The notes: generated by a model from the sequence alone, not told the origin. Positions 32,445-42,166 are shown, counted from the first letter of the stretch. The stretch is DNA of 64,000 nt from Diploptera punctata (GCA_030220185.1 JASPKZ010000425.1:1141501-1205500), one strand, 5' to 3'. Made by a program: numbers and translations.

Positions 32445-32810
32445 ATATTTAATTTTAGGAAGTTATATTTTGAGGTTATTTTAATTATATTATTTTTGGT
32501 CTGGACATCTTACCTCAATATTAATGTTGATTTGTTCTTGAACATGTTTCAAAACAATTCTGTTTTATCTTCAGCTTTCCCAGACTGGTTTTATTTATGT
32601 TGCATTATGTTGCACCACCTGGATGTCGATGTCAGCTCCATCCTGTGGTTGGCCAAAGAACCTCCAAACAAGGTCACCCTCCATCGGAATATCAAAATTC
32701 ATAACTCTGTTTCTGTTCTTCTGCTTTCAAGCCTGATAAAAGCAAAAGCCAGACGGACATAACAGTTCTTCTAGGACTAATACCTGGCAGGATGATGATG
32801 ATAAATATTA
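32445..32810 (-). mobile_element. F1 PLE 3' end fragment
   Basis: Nearly identical to 190-440: TATTTTTGGTCTGGACATCT, hammerhead in inverse, then decayed C-terminal coding sequence (FDIPMEGDLVWRFFGQPQDG in inverse). Ends in a (GAT)n-like RTE remnant at 32790. Confidence 0.7.
32536..32578 (-). ncRNA. Hammerhead-like motif, F1
   Basis: Core CUGAAGA, extra U, helix II AAAACA/UGUUUU, GAA, ACAUGU, U17; proximal helix I weak. Confidence 0.5.
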
Positions 32811-32865
32811 AAACTTTGATACTATAATAGATAATTTGTTTTCATAAACTAATGAGGCATACATG

Positions 32866-33156
32866 GGGGGCACGCCGTAGCGTGGTGGTTAAGGTACTGC
32901 GCTACAAGCCGGAAGGTCGAGGGTTCAAGTCCCGGTGGGGTCAGGATTTTTAAACTGACCCAAACCTTCCGGCAGTACTATGATCCTGGGGTCGACTCAG
33001 CCTCTAACGGAAATGAGTACCAGACGCTTGTTCTGGGGGTAAAGGCGCCGTCACGCAGGGCTGACATCAAGTGCCGATTGTCTAGAAGAAGTGGGAGCCT
33101 TAACCTCCTACTACCCCAAGGGCCTCCCGAGGCCTGTAGCGGGACTACTTTACTTT
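32866..33156 (+). mobile_element. SINE-A, full length
   Basis: Head GTGGTGGTTAAGGTACTGCG and GGGTTCAAGTCCCGG, body GGAAATGAGTACCAGACGCT. Target duplication of about 15 bp, AATGAGG(C/T)ATACATG, at 32851-32865 and 33157-33171. Confidence 0.9.
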
Positions 33157-33536
33157 AATGAGGTATACATGTCAAATAAAATATACAATAAAATAAATTA
33201 TAACACTAAACACGAGTTTAACATGGAACTGGGTGTCAGTCGAATAATCAAGTGATTCTAAAGCTAATGACCAATCACATTCAAAGGTTTAAATTATTGC
33301 TTGCAGTTTGTTTTAAATAGCATTTCAATGTATCAGATTTGCAAATGCCATGATTGTTGCACTTATAGCTTACAACAGAGAAACAATTATTTTACCAGTA
33401 ATCTAATAACGCATAAACGTCTAATTTAGGATTTCTTCATAGTTAAATATGGGAAATAACATTATGAGGTTCTTAATTCGTAAATTAATGAGTCATTTTT
33501 TAACATCTTACCTCATATTTTATGTTTCTTCAAACA

Positions 33537-33580
33537 CGGGAACTAGTTTTTGAGAGAAGGATGTCTCTCATTTTCAACCG
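33537..33580 (-). ncRNA. Hammerhead-like motif, F10 (U3/A8)
   Basis: Helix I CGG/CCG, core UUGAAAA, extra U, helix II GAGAGA/UCUCU-type, CAA in place of GAA, helix III AACUAGUU, C17. The C at position 12 would be expected to impair cleavage. Confidence 0.5.
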
Positions 33581-34457
33581 ACATTATGACTGCCGGATTT
33601 TTGTCGGAATCTCCATCAATAACGTTGCCATCTGGTGTTGATTTGATGAACTTTGAGATGAGGTCATGTTCATCAGGAATCTCGAAATTCATGGATCTAA
33701 ATTTGTTCTTCTGAATATATATCTTCTCCCAAATTGTCAATTCTAAAGGTTTTTCCAAATGTTTTAAAAGTAGGGCTTCTTTTTCAATTTTATGATTCTC
33801 CAATAAACTATGTGCTGCAATAGCTGATTTTTCAATTTCACCATTTTTAATATTTCTGAATTGTTCCTTAGTGCGAGTGTCCAAATTTCTTTTTGTTTTT
33901 CGTATGTACACTTTATTACAGTCCTTACAATTAATTTGATAAGTTCCAGATTTTTTGCTATCTGGGGTGTTCAGTTTCTTATTAGTTATTAATAGATTAC
34001 CAAGGCTAAATTTATTTATCGGTGCCAATGCAATATTGAATTTCTTAATTTTTTTTTGAAATTTGTTATGTATTTCAGGATGATAAGTAATTTTCTTAAA
34101 CTGGTTTCCTTTCTTTGAATCAGATTGCAGGGTAGTGTATTCTTTCAATATTTTTTGTTGTCTGAATTTCTTTAATTTATTTACAATTATTTCTTTTCCA
34201 AAACCATTTAAATTGGCTATGTTCAAAATGTGATTGTATTCTTTCTTAAAATCTTCTTCATGTAATGGAACATTTAATAATCTATATATCAAACTGTTGA
34301 AAATTGCATGTTTATGTGCCATATGATTGAAACCTGAAGATTTTATATAATTGTCTGTATGAGTATCCTTCCTGTATATATTGAATTCAATTTTTCCTTG
34401 TAGTTCATTCCTTATTAAGTAAAGGTCCAAAAATGGGATTTGTTTATCCTTTTCCAA
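33543..34457 (-). CDS. PLE protein, linker plus GIY-YIG nuclease domain (5' truncated)
   Basis: Open frame of 304 codons entering from upstream. It contains the post-RT linker (RKDTHTDNYIKSSGFNHMAH, AFNSLIYRLLNVPLHEEDFK), the KITYHPEIHNKFQ region, and a GIY-YIG domain: SGTYQINCKDCNKVYIRKTK then NLDTRTKEQFRNIK. The usual YIG is YIR here, a possible defect. It ends MSVENERHPSLKN at a TAG inside hammerhead helix III. The RT domain is missing. PLE proteins use the RT and GIY-YIG domains for insertion into chromatin DNA. Confidence 0.8.
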   Translation of the reverse strand: MEKDKQIPFLDLYLIRNELQGKIEFNIYRKDTHTDNYIKSSGFNHMAHKHAIFNSLIYRLLNVPLHEEDFKKEYNHILNIANLNGFGKEIIVNKLKKFRQQKILKEYTTLQSDSKKGNQFKKITYHPEIHNKFQKKIKKFNIALAPINKFSLGNLLITNKKLNTPDSKKSGTYQINCKDCNKVYIRKTKRNLDTRTKEQFRNIKNGEIEKSAIAAHSLLENHKIEKEALLLKHLEKPLELTIWEKIYIQKNKFRSMNFEIPDEHDLISKFIKSTPDGNVIDGDSDKNPAVIMSVENERHPSLKN

Positions 34458-34498
34458 TTTCGTAGTAAATTTTACAGTTCCATCTTGAAGGTATGCTA

Positions 34499-34889
34499 CA
34501 GAACCAATAACAAATTAAACAACATAATAAACAATAACATTGAAGAAAATAACATTTTCAACACCAAAGGAGTTTATAAATTGACATGTAAGGACTGCAA
34601 CAAATTTTATATAGGAAGAACAAACAGGAGTTTTAACATCAGATTTAAAGAGCATTTTCGAGACTTCATTCACGCAGAAGGAAAATCAAGCTATGCAAAA
34701 CACATTATCAATGAAGGACATCGCATGTTAAATATTGAAAACACCCTAACAGAAATGCACAGAGAAAATAATCCAGTGAAGATAAACGTACTCGAAGAGA
34801 TGGAAATCATGAAAGCAGCTCACAACGACAACCTGATAAATGAAAACGAACCCAAATACATGCAACCCCCTCTACCAGATCTTCAATGA
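34499..34889 (+). CDS. PLE GIY-YIG domain fragment (F6)
   Basis: Frame reads NKLNNIINNNIEENNIFNTK, GVYKLTCKDCNKFYIGRTNR, SFNIRFKEHFRDFIHAEGKS. GVY...FYIGRT..FN.R..EH is a complete GIY-YIG core. The reading frame stops at 34889 through a small indel just before the ribozyme, whereas the copy at 61083-61307 reads on through the ribozyme. Confidence 0.75.
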
Positions 34890-34906
34890 AACACCAGTTT
34901 TGAATC

Positions 34907-34942
34907 CTGCCGATGATGGGACAAGTCCCGAAAGGGCTACAG
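34907..34942 (+). ncRNA. Hammerhead-like motif, F6
   Basis: Helix I CUG/CAG, core CCGAUGA (U4 to C), extra U, helix II GGGAC/GUCCC with 2-nt loop AA, GAA, helix III AGGGCU, A17 at 34939. Confidence 0.55.
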
Positions 34943-35029
34943 TTAAATAAGAGGAGACGAACCTTTTAGGTGAATATTCCTTAATTTTATATTAATTTTG
35001 AATAACACCTCAACGGAACACATCATGAA

Positions 35030-35760
35030 TCTTATAAAAGTTAGGAAATATAGTAATAAAAACAATAGCCTTTGCAGATGACCAGGTTTTAATAGCAAAA
35101 ACAGAAGACGAACTACAAAGAATGCTATATAAACTAAATGAAATATAAAAAAAAAATACAACATGGAAATATCCTCACAAAAATAAAAAACAATGGCCTT
35201 CAAGGGTGCTCATCCAGTTCGGACAAAGATAATATTAGAAAATAAACCAATAGAACAAGTAGTAACATATAACTTCCTAGGTTGCGAAATATCATACACA
35301 GCAGAAACAGATATAAATAACAAAATAAATAAGTTTAATTATATAACAGGTACACTAAAAAGAACTTTGAAAAATAAAGCCTGGAAAGACTCTATAATGA
35401 AATTATACAAGACAATGGCAGTGTCTATTATTACTTATGAATCCGAAACATGGACAGTGACAAAACAACAATCAGCCAGGATACAAGCTGCTGAGATTCC
35501 TCAGACCAATAGCAGGATATCAAAGAACAGACAAAAAACATAACACAGAAATAAGACAACAACTAAAAATAGAGGAATTAAATTCAACAATAGAGAAATA
35601 CAGAACAAACTGGAAAAAACACTTGGCAAGGATGACTGAGAATAGAATACCAAAAGCAGCATACAACTATTCACCACGAGAAAGAAGAAGCTTGGGAAGA
35701 CCAAGGAAAAGATGGAAAGAGCAGCAATTTGGAGCCGGAACACGCTAGTAAATAAGCCTA
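35030..35760 (+). mobile_element. RTE-like LINE fragment
   Basis: Frames: ADDQVLIAKTEDELQRMLYK (motif C region), QVVTYNFLGCEISYTAETDI, LYKTMAVSIITYESETWTVT, ending ERRSLGRPRKRWKE. Several frameshifts; no tail resolved. Confidence 0.7.
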
Positions 35761-35782
35761 AACCATGAAGAGGAAGAAGACA

Positions 35783-36770
35783 AATTTTAGCTGATGATAA
35801 CGTCCCACAACAATATATTACTAATATCTTCAACGTCTATAAAGATAATGAAATCTCTGTTAAACAAGATGACAAACTATCTTCTTGGAAAAAGATCAAC
35901 ACAGGAGTAAGACAGGGATGTGGACTTTCACCGGTGCTTTTCATTATATATATGAATAGAATAATAAACGAATGGAGGAAAACACAACGGGGATATATAC
36001 CCATCAATAGGAACCTTCTTCTTGCAGATGATTTAGCGCTTCTGGCACTTTCCGAAAATGGTTTGCAACGATTAGTTTATAATTTACAATTAATAGCTGC
36101 TAAATCTAATATGGAAATATCGATTAACAAAACTAAAATTATGGCATTTCATGGGAAGGTTCCCATACAAAGTAAAATCTGTCTTTAGAATAAAATTTTA
36201 GAGAGATCTAATCAATTTAAATATCTTGGATACTATCTCTCTATCTGGGATGAAAAGGATATCCCTGAAAAAATTACTAGTTATAATAAAAGTTTGGGAA
36301 TTATTAATCAAGTTATGAAACCATCCCTTGTACAAAAAAACACCAGATTACATTTATATAACACTTTGGCTAGACCACTGTTGACCTATGGTAGTGAAGC
36401 ATGGACACTAAAAAGACAACATGAAAGCAGAATAACGGCTTGTGAAATGAGATTCATGCACAGAACAGCGGGTTACACCAGATGGGATCGGAAAAGGAAC
36501 ACCGATATCTTAAAAGAATTGAAGATTACGCCAATTTTGGAATATATTAAACAGTACCAACTAAATTGGAAACACCATCTTGAAAGAATGAGTTCAAATC
36601 GGATCCCCAAAGCTGTTTATAATTATATACCAAGAGGACGAAGATCTCTGGGCCGTCCTATGAAATGCTGGAGCGAAAATTTTGTATAGGATCATGACAG
36701 GCCTTGGCCTAATACTTGAAAGGGAGAAGAAGAAGAAGAAGAAAAGTGTTAATTTAAAATATAACATCAA
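35783..36770 (+). mobile_element. RTE-like LINE 3' part with (GAA)n tail
   Basis: Frames: STGVRQGCGLSPVLFIIYMN (motif B), LLLADDLALLALSENGLQRL (motif C, ADD), FKYLGYYLS, RPLLTYGSEAWTLKRQHESR, IPRGRRSLGRPMKCW. The 3' end CAGGCCTTGGCCTAATACTT then (GAA)n. Only one stop (36187) and small gaps interrupt it. This 3' end is the likely source of the tail carried by element Z. Confidence 0.8.
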
Positions 36771-36774
36771 AATA

Positions 36775-37380
36775 ACTTCTTCTTCTTCTTCCTTCCAAGT
36801 ATTAGGCCAAGGCCTATTACGATCCTATAGAAAATTTTCCCTCCAGCGTTTCATAGGACGGCCCAGTGATCTTCGTCCTCTTGGTATATAATTATAAACA
36901 GCTTTGGGGATCCGATTTGAACTCATTCTTTCAAGATGGTGTTTCCAATTTAGTTGGTACTGTTTAATATATTCCAAAATTGGCATAGTCTTCAATTTGT
37001 CATTAGTTTGATCCTTCCGGGAAATTCTCGTATAAGACTTGAAAGCATAATAATAGTCCCTTCGATTGGTTGCTGGCCAAAGGAAGGCAAGACCAGTGAT
37101 GGGGCTGCCATCTTATAGCCTCTGGTCAGGCTTTTCTGGAGAAGAAAAGAAAATAAAGGAAAGAAGAAACGGAGGAAAGGAAAGACTCCCTAGCCCTCGG
37201 ATGCCCTAATAGCGTCGGGGTCGAAAAAAACAAGAGTTAACCAAGAGAGGTTAGATAGTAAAGTTAAGAGTGCAAAACACAAGTAAGTGGAAGAAATGTT
37301 TTGCTCAGCTTGGGCACCTTGTGGTCGCCATCCACATATCCCCTAGATGAGGACCCCTGAGGGGTTTTAATAATTTTTTC
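36775..37380 (-). mobile_element. Element Z: non-autonomous RTE derivative
   Basis: Minus strand: a G/C-rich head (CCTCAGGGGTCCTCATCTAG ... GACCCCGACGCTATTAGGGC), a middle ending GGGAAATTCTCG in inverse, then an RTE 3' segment of about 235 bp and a (GAA)n tail. It sits tail to tail with the RTE at 35783-36770. A near-identical head/middle is at 51690-52107. Confidence 0.75.
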
Positions 37381-37384
37381 ATCT

Positions 37385-37975
37385 AATTTTATTAAGTACC
37401 CTTTGCGTAATATTCAATATATATCTAAATCATTTGATATAAGAATTTAAAAAAAAAATCGTAGAACACAATATGTGTATTCCACTTAAGTCTGAACTTT
37501 ACCTCCATAAATCTGTTGAACGAACTTCTCTCTTGTCACTAACAATACAGTTTTCATGTGTTTCATCACAGTTATAAATTGTAAGATAGCCTGTTCTTAT
37601 ATGATTCATCGGAAGTGACTAAGTGTTGAGAAATTAATTTGCCTTGAACTCTGTACTCACTATATATATTTTAACCTCATTAGTAATAGTGCAATACATT
37701 ACAGACAAATAAAAAGATACAGATGTGTGCCTTCAAGTTTATATTAAATAGTGGGATAAATTCAATTCAATATCAAATAAACTGATTCAATATTTCTACA
37801 TAATTTTTAATTGAGTTGGAGAAAATATTTTATATCTCACCTCATAAAGTTGCATATATTATGATACCAGTTTCAAATGCCATTCACCTTCATCTTCAGT
37901 CAAACTCCACAAATACTTAAGATAAATATTCACAAGCAATTCAATAACATTGTTTAATTACAATTTATACAATGA
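37385..37975. other. GNL1 intron 4, no clear feature
   Basis: A possible decayed PLE end (TATCTCACCTCATAAAGTTG, then CACCTTCATCTTCAGTCAAA) lies at 37830-37905; otherwise nothing. Confidence 0.45.
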
Positions 37976-38075
37976 TTCATAGTTAAATATGGGAAATAAC
38001 ATTATGAGGTTCTTAATTCGTAAATTAATGAGTCATTTTTAACATCTTACCTCATATTTTATGTTTCTTCAAACA

Positions 38076-38119
38076 CGGGAGCTAGTTTTCAAGAGAAGGA
38101 TCTCTCTCATTTTCAACCG
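38076..38119 (-). ncRNA. Hammerhead-like motif, F10 (U3/A8)
   Basis: Helix I CGG/CCG (3 bp), core UUGAAAA, extra U, helix II GAGAGA/UCUCUU, GAA, helix III AACUAGCU (one mismatch), C17. Confidence 0.55.
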
Positions 38120-38309
38120 ACATTATGACTACCGGATTTTCGTTGGAATCTTCATCAAATCAACACCAGATGGCAATGTTATTGATGGAGATTCCAATGA
38201 AAATCCAGTAGTCATAATGTTAAGTTATGTAGATAGGAAATAACACTATGAGGTTTTTTAATATTGTTTATTTTTTATTATTTCACTCACCTCATACTTC
38301 ATAATTCAT

Positions 38310-38355
38310 AGCAGACCCTGGGTTTCTTCACATATTTTGTGACATTCTCAATGCT
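38310..38355 (-). ncRNA. Hammerhead-like motif, F2 (U3/A8), left arm
   Basis: Mirror of 39657-39702, identical core, helices and C17. Confidence 0.6.
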
Positions 38356-38998
38356 GCGTCACGTTCACAACTGACGTCCAACGGCCTTCTATCCTGCAGA
38401 CTGACCTCCGCGCCATCTGGTGGCCGACCGAAGAATTTCCAAATCAGTCCTCTTTCTTTATAACCGGGTATTTCAAAATTCATAGTTGTATTTTCATTCT
38501 TGCATATGTAAATTTTTTCCCAAATTGTGAGTTCCTTCGGTTTTTCCAATTGTTTAAGTAATTTTGTTTTGGTTTCTATTCTATGTTTTTCTGACCAGGC
38601 ATGTGCAGCTATTGCAGATTTTTCGGTTTCTCCATTTTTAACATTTCTGAGGTGTTCTTTTAATCTTGTATTTAGATTCCGTTTTGTTTTTCCTATGTAT
38701 ATCTTTTCACAATCTTTACAATTAATTTGATAAATTCCCGATTTTTTGCAGTCTTCAATCTTTTCATTTTTGTTGGTTTTTATTAAATTACCTAAGCTGT
38801 AATCATTTTTCGGTGCTAATTTAATGTTGAATTTGTTGAAAATTTTTTGAAACTTGTCAAATACCAAAGGATGGTATGTGAACTTCTTGAATTTTTTGCC
38901 TATATTTTTATCTGTCTGAAGAGTACTTTCATTGATGACTTTTTGTTCTTTGAATTTATTTATTTTCTTGTGAATCATGTTCTTTTGAAAACCATTAT
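38328..38998 (-). CDS. PLE linker plus GIY-YIG domain, left arm
   Basis: Continuous frame: NGFQKNMIHKKINKFKEQKV, FTYHPLVFDKFQKIFNKFNI, SGIYQINCKDCEKIYIGKTK, NLNTRLKEHLRNVKNGETEK, LTIWEKIYICKNENTTMNFE. GIY...IYIGKT..NLNTR..EH is a complete GIY-YIG core. The frame ends DAALRMSQNM at a TGA in helix II. Residues encoded beyond 38998 (toward 39167) are antisense of the other arm and are not real. Confidence 0.75.
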
Positions 38999-39009
38999 CA
39001 TAAAAATTG

Positions 39010-39684
39010 CTAAGGATAATGGTTTTCAAAAGAAGATGATACACAAGAAAATAAATAAATTCAAAGAACAGAAAGTCATCAATGAAAGTACTCTTCAGAC
39101 AGATAAAAATATAGGCAAAAAATTCAAGAAGTTCACATACCATCCTTTGGTATTTGACAAGTTTCAAAAAATTTTCAACAAATTCAACATTAAATTAGCA
39201 CCGAAAAATGATTACAGCTTAGGTAATTTAATAAAAACCAACAAAAATGAAAAGATTGAAGACTGCAAAAAATCGGGAATTTATCAAATTAATTGTAAAG
39301 ATTGTGAAAAGATATACATAGGAAAAACAAAACGGAATCTAAATACAAGATTAAAAGAACACCTCAGAAATGTTAAAAATGGAGAAACCGAAAAATCTGC
39401 AATAGCTGCACATGCCTGGTCAGAAAAACAGAATAGAAACCAAAACAAAATTACTTAAACAATTGGGAAAACCGAAGGAACTCACAATTTGGGAAAAAAT
39501 TTACACATGCAAGAATGAAAATACAACTATGAATTTTGAAATACCCGGTTATAAAGAAAGAGGACTGATTTGGAAATTCTTCGGTCGGCCACCAGATGGC
39601 GCGGAGGTCAGTCTGCAGGATAGAAGGCCGTTGGACGTCAGTTGTGAACGTGACGCAGCATTGAGAATGTCACAAAATATGTGA
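39010..39684 (+). pseudogene. PLE linker plus GIY-YIG domain, right arm, frameshifted
   Basis: Same protein as the left arm. A 2-bp deletion near 39430 (within the codons for AWSEK-HRIE) splits it into 39010-39458 and 39412-39684. The left arm lacks this lesion. Confidence 0.75.
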
Positions 39685-39702
39685 AGAAACCCAGGGTCTG
39701 CT
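39657..39702 (+). ncRNA. Hammerhead-like motif, F2 (U3/A8), right arm
   Basis: Helix I AGCA/UGCU (4 bp), core UUGAGAA, extra U, helix II UCAC/GUGA, GAA, helix III ACCC/GGGU with a 1-nt loop, C17 at 39698. The PLE frame here is shifted by one relative to other families and stops (TGA) within helix II. Confidence 0.65.
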
Positions 39703-39761
39703 ATGAATTATGAAGTATGAGGTGAGTGAAATAATAAAAAATAAACAATAAGTCATAATGT

Positions 39762-39805
39762 TGGTTGAAAATGAGAGAGATCCTTCTCTTGAAAACTAGT
39801 TCCCG
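39762..39805 (+). ncRNA. Hammerhead-like motif, F10 (U3/A8)
   Basis: Helix I UGG/CCG (one wobble), core UUGAAAA, extra U, helix II GAGAGA/UCUCUU (6 bp), GAA, helix III AAC-UA-GUU, C17 at 39802. Reads in frame as VENERDPSLEN then TAG within helix III. Confidence 0.65.
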
Positions 39806-39920
39806 TGTTTGAAGAAACATAAAATATGAGGTAAGATGTTAAAAATGACTAATTAATTATACAATGATTCAGATCGTGTTTGAAGAAACATAAAATATGA
39901 GGTAAGATGTTAAAAATGAC

Positions 39921-40211
39921 TAATTAATTATACAATGATTCAGATTGTGTTGTGGAGTTTATTAAAAATTTTAGATTATGTAAAATTTAGAGAATTAAAA
40001 ACACATTCAATCTGCTATAAGGAAATTGTCAATGTTTTATCTGTCTTGTATTAAAATTGTATTACACACTTTACACATTAATTTTAGTAAGATGATATAA
40101 TTTATGATTCATGGTGAATCCAGTTAAAGATATTCTGACAATTATAGAAGTTGTTTAACATGAATTGCATATGTGTATATCTGGTATATAACAATTCTTA
40201 CAATAAAAGTT
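39921..40211. other. GNL1 intron 4 spacer
   Basis: A/T-rich, no feature identified. Confidence 0.4.
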
Positions 40212-40335
40212 CAATAGCACTTTTTTTTTCAACTTTTACAGGAATTATTCACTATGAGGTTTAATTTATGGTAAAATCAAATGTTATATTAATTTCAGTC
40301 TGATTATCTTACCTCAATATTAATGTTGATTTGTT

Positions 40336-40377
40336 CTTGGACATGTTTCAAAACAATTCTGTTTTATCGTCAGCTTG
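40336..40377 (-). ncRNA. Hammerhead-like motif, F1
   Basis: Core CUGACGA (N7 = C), extra U, helix II AAAACA/UGUUUU, GAA, ACAUGU, C17; weak proximal helix I. Confidence 0.5.
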
Positions 40378-40713
40378 TCCAGACCGGTTATATTTATGTT
40401 GCACACCCTGGATGTTGATGTCAGCTCCATCTTGTGGTTGTCCATAGAATCTCCAAACAAATGTTTTGTACCTCTCCTCATAAAAATCTTCTAAATAGAA
40501 GTACTATTTTAGCGACTGATGTTATGTCGATTGGAAGAAACTCTTCTTCTTCTTCCCTCTGTTGGTGGACCGATGAACCTCTGGATCAGGTCAGAATTTG
40601 CGGGAATTTCGAAATTCATAAGTTTTACTTATTTTAGGAATTCTCACTATGAGGTATATTCATTAAGGTAGAATTTTTCATCACTCACCTCATATTGTTT
40701 TTCTTATTTGACT

Positions 40714-40756
40714 ATAAACTAGTTTCGGTACATAGTTTCTGTTCCATCCTCAGTAT
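40714..40756 (-). ncRNA. Hammerhead-like motif, F3
   Basis: Helix I AUA/UAU, core CUGAGGA, extra U, helix II GGAAC/GUACC (one mismatch), GAA, ACUAGU, U17. Confidence 0.55.
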
Positions 40757-40899
40757 CGTCATGACCGTTGTTCGTAAGTTTTCCTTTGTTTTTCTGAATG
40801 TGGATTTTTCCCAAACCGTGAGTTCCTTTTGTTTATCTATTAGCCAGTCTAATTAAACAAATAAATAAACCAAAAGGAACTCACTGTTTGAGAAAAAAA

Positions 40900-41074
40900 T
40901 CCACATTCAGAAAAACTTACAAACTTCGAAATTCCTGCAAATTCTGACCTGATCCAGAGCTTCATCGGTCCACCAACAGAGGGAAGAAGAAGAGTTTCTT
41001 CCAATCGACATAACATCAGTCGCCAAAATAGTACTGAAGATGAGACTGTTATGGTCTCAAAATCACGATCTACT
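40900..41074 (+). pseudogene. PLE protein C-terminus (F7), open to its stop
   Basis: Frame from KLTNFEIPANSDLIQSFIGP through PTEGRRRVSSNRHNISRQNS to TEDETVMVSKSRST and TAG at 41072-41074. The last codons are the hammerhead itself. Only the C-terminal tail is preserved. Confidence 0.65.
41030..41074 (+). ncRNA. Hammerhead-like motif, F7, inside the PLE frame
   Basis: Helix I AGUA/UACU (4 bp), core CUGAAGA, extra U, helix II GAGAC/GUCUC, AAA instead of GAA (G12 to A), helix III AUC-AC-GAU, C17 at 41070. The G12 change should reduce cleavage. Confidence 0.6.
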
Positions 41075-41132
41075 TAGGAAATTTGTATGAGAAGAGGTAG
41101 GAAACATTTGATTTTACCATCAATAGCACTTT

Positions 41133-42060
41133 CCTCATATTCATTGCTGAAAAGTCCTTAATTCACTGCATCACACTTTCGACATCTTCTTTATAAAATT
41201 ATCAGTCACATATACCTAAAGCACTTCGTAAAGTTCATTGCAGCTCTTATATTCACTTTAAGTTTGTTTATAAAGGGCGCTTCTTTTATGAATCTGATTT
41301 TTAATTCTATCCTAAAATTGGAATTGCAGATATTAGATGTGTACTACGTGTGCACTATAATTTTTACTTGTTATTTACCTCCTCCTCTCAAACATATGAT
41401 CTATTACTTTAAGATGTTAGGGATATATGCTTATACCTTGTGGTAACCAACCATTAGTTGGTGAGGATTGGCTCCCTCAAAATGCCAAATTACTTTAAAT
41501 GGATTGCACATTTCAAAATATAAAAGCATGTTAAAATCAAAAGATCTAATTTCTAAAAAAAATCTGTCTACAAGAGTGAAATTGTAGCTATTATTGTATT
41601 TTGATAAATTAAATCTTTATTTTTAACAATTTTTCTCAAAATTATTATACTTTTACTTAAAATTGGTTTTTCCCACAAAAATTTGTGTAGACTTTTTATA
41701 GGAATGCATTGGAATTCTGTAATATTTACAGCTTGATTAATTGACTTAATTTAAACATTTTATAACATTGACAATAATTCAACATATTGATTCTGTATTT
41801 TATTTTAATTTCCTGCATATTTTAATGGATTAATACTACCATTAGGCCTCATACAAATTTAAATATAATGTATAATAAATTACTTCCTTTTAAAATGTAT
41901 CTACAATCAAAATTGACTTGATGGATAGTCAAATCAACTGACAGACAAAAATTGCAATGTCTAATTTGAACAATACTATAATTCATGCATTCGTCAACAT
42001 TGACAAATATTAGCGATAAAAAATTATATTCTACAATTATGATCAATACTAATAAAATTC
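41133..42060. other. GNL1 intron 4 spacer
   Basis: A/T-rich; no coding or repeat recognised except a weak GGTTGGTGAGGA-type patch near 41455. Confidence 0.4.
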
Positions 42061-42166
42061 ATTGTTAAAACTGTTGAGGTGGAGAGTCATAAAATAAAAT
42101 AAGTTAAAATATACCTTCTTAGGTAAAATCCGTCGTCCTCAACTTACAAAATATGTATTCTTTATG

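Larger units (their letters stand above)
33430..34492 (-). mobile_element. F10 PLE, 5'-truncated, with intact 3' frame
   Basis: Minus-strand PLE 3' half: coding sequence, hammerhead (33537-33580) and terminal GAGGTAAGATG then hairpin to about 33430. It abuts, 5' end to 5' end, the plus-strand F6 fragment at 34493-34998. Confidence 0.85.
34493..34998 (+). mobile_element. F6 PLE 3' end
   Basis: Homologous to 60855-61364: coding C-terminus, hammerhead 34907-34942, GAGGAGACGAACCTTTTAGG, and a fuller 3' end (AACACCTCAACGGAACACAT...). 5' truncated at the junction with the minus-strand F10 element. Confidence 0.8.
38222..39750. mobile_element. F2 PLE palindrome (1.5 kb) with 12-bp target duplication
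   Basis: Two F2 PLE 3' halves joined 5' end to 5' end at about 38999-39012. Arms of about 735 bp are nearly identical in inverse. Target duplication AGTCATAATGTT lies at 38210-38221 and 39751-39762. The left copy has the full 3' end (GTTATGTAGATAGGAAATAA), the right copy ends early at AATAAACAAT. Each arm carries the linker, GIY-YIG sequence and a hammerhead. Confidence 0.9.
37976..39920. mobile_element. Composite F10 PLE hairpin hosting an F2 palindromic PLE
   Basis: Outer F10 pieces (37976-38221 and 39751-39850) form one hairpin element: GACATTATGACTACCGGATT mirrors AATCCAGTAGTCATAATG. The 1.5-kb F2 palindrome is inserted between them. A duplicated end (GTGTTTGAAGAAACATAAAA) is seen twice at 39808 and 39872. 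Confidence 0.75.
40224..41120. mobile_element. Composite PLE insertion (F1/F7 ends with F3 inside)
   Basis: Target duplication CAATAGCACTTT at 40212-40223 and 41121-41132. Left end GAATTATTCACTATGAGGTT, F1 hammerhead on minus, an inner F3 end (GAATTCTCACTATGAGGTAT) with its hammerhead, then a plus-strand F7 C-terminal frame and hammerhead at 41030-41074. The centre near 40855 is a hairpin (CCAAAAGGAACTCACTGTTT vs AAACCGTGAGTTCCTTTTG). Confidence 0.75.

Noticed and set aside
38999..39167. First ~55 residues of the minus frame 38328-39167
   Set aside because: They are the antisense of the other palindrome arm, read through the centre.
39719..39765. A ~45-nt intron between GAGG|GTGAGT and a CCTCATAG-type acceptor in PLE ends
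   Set aside because: Too short for a normal insect intron and the acceptor lacks a pyrimidine tract; kept only as a donor-like hairpin.
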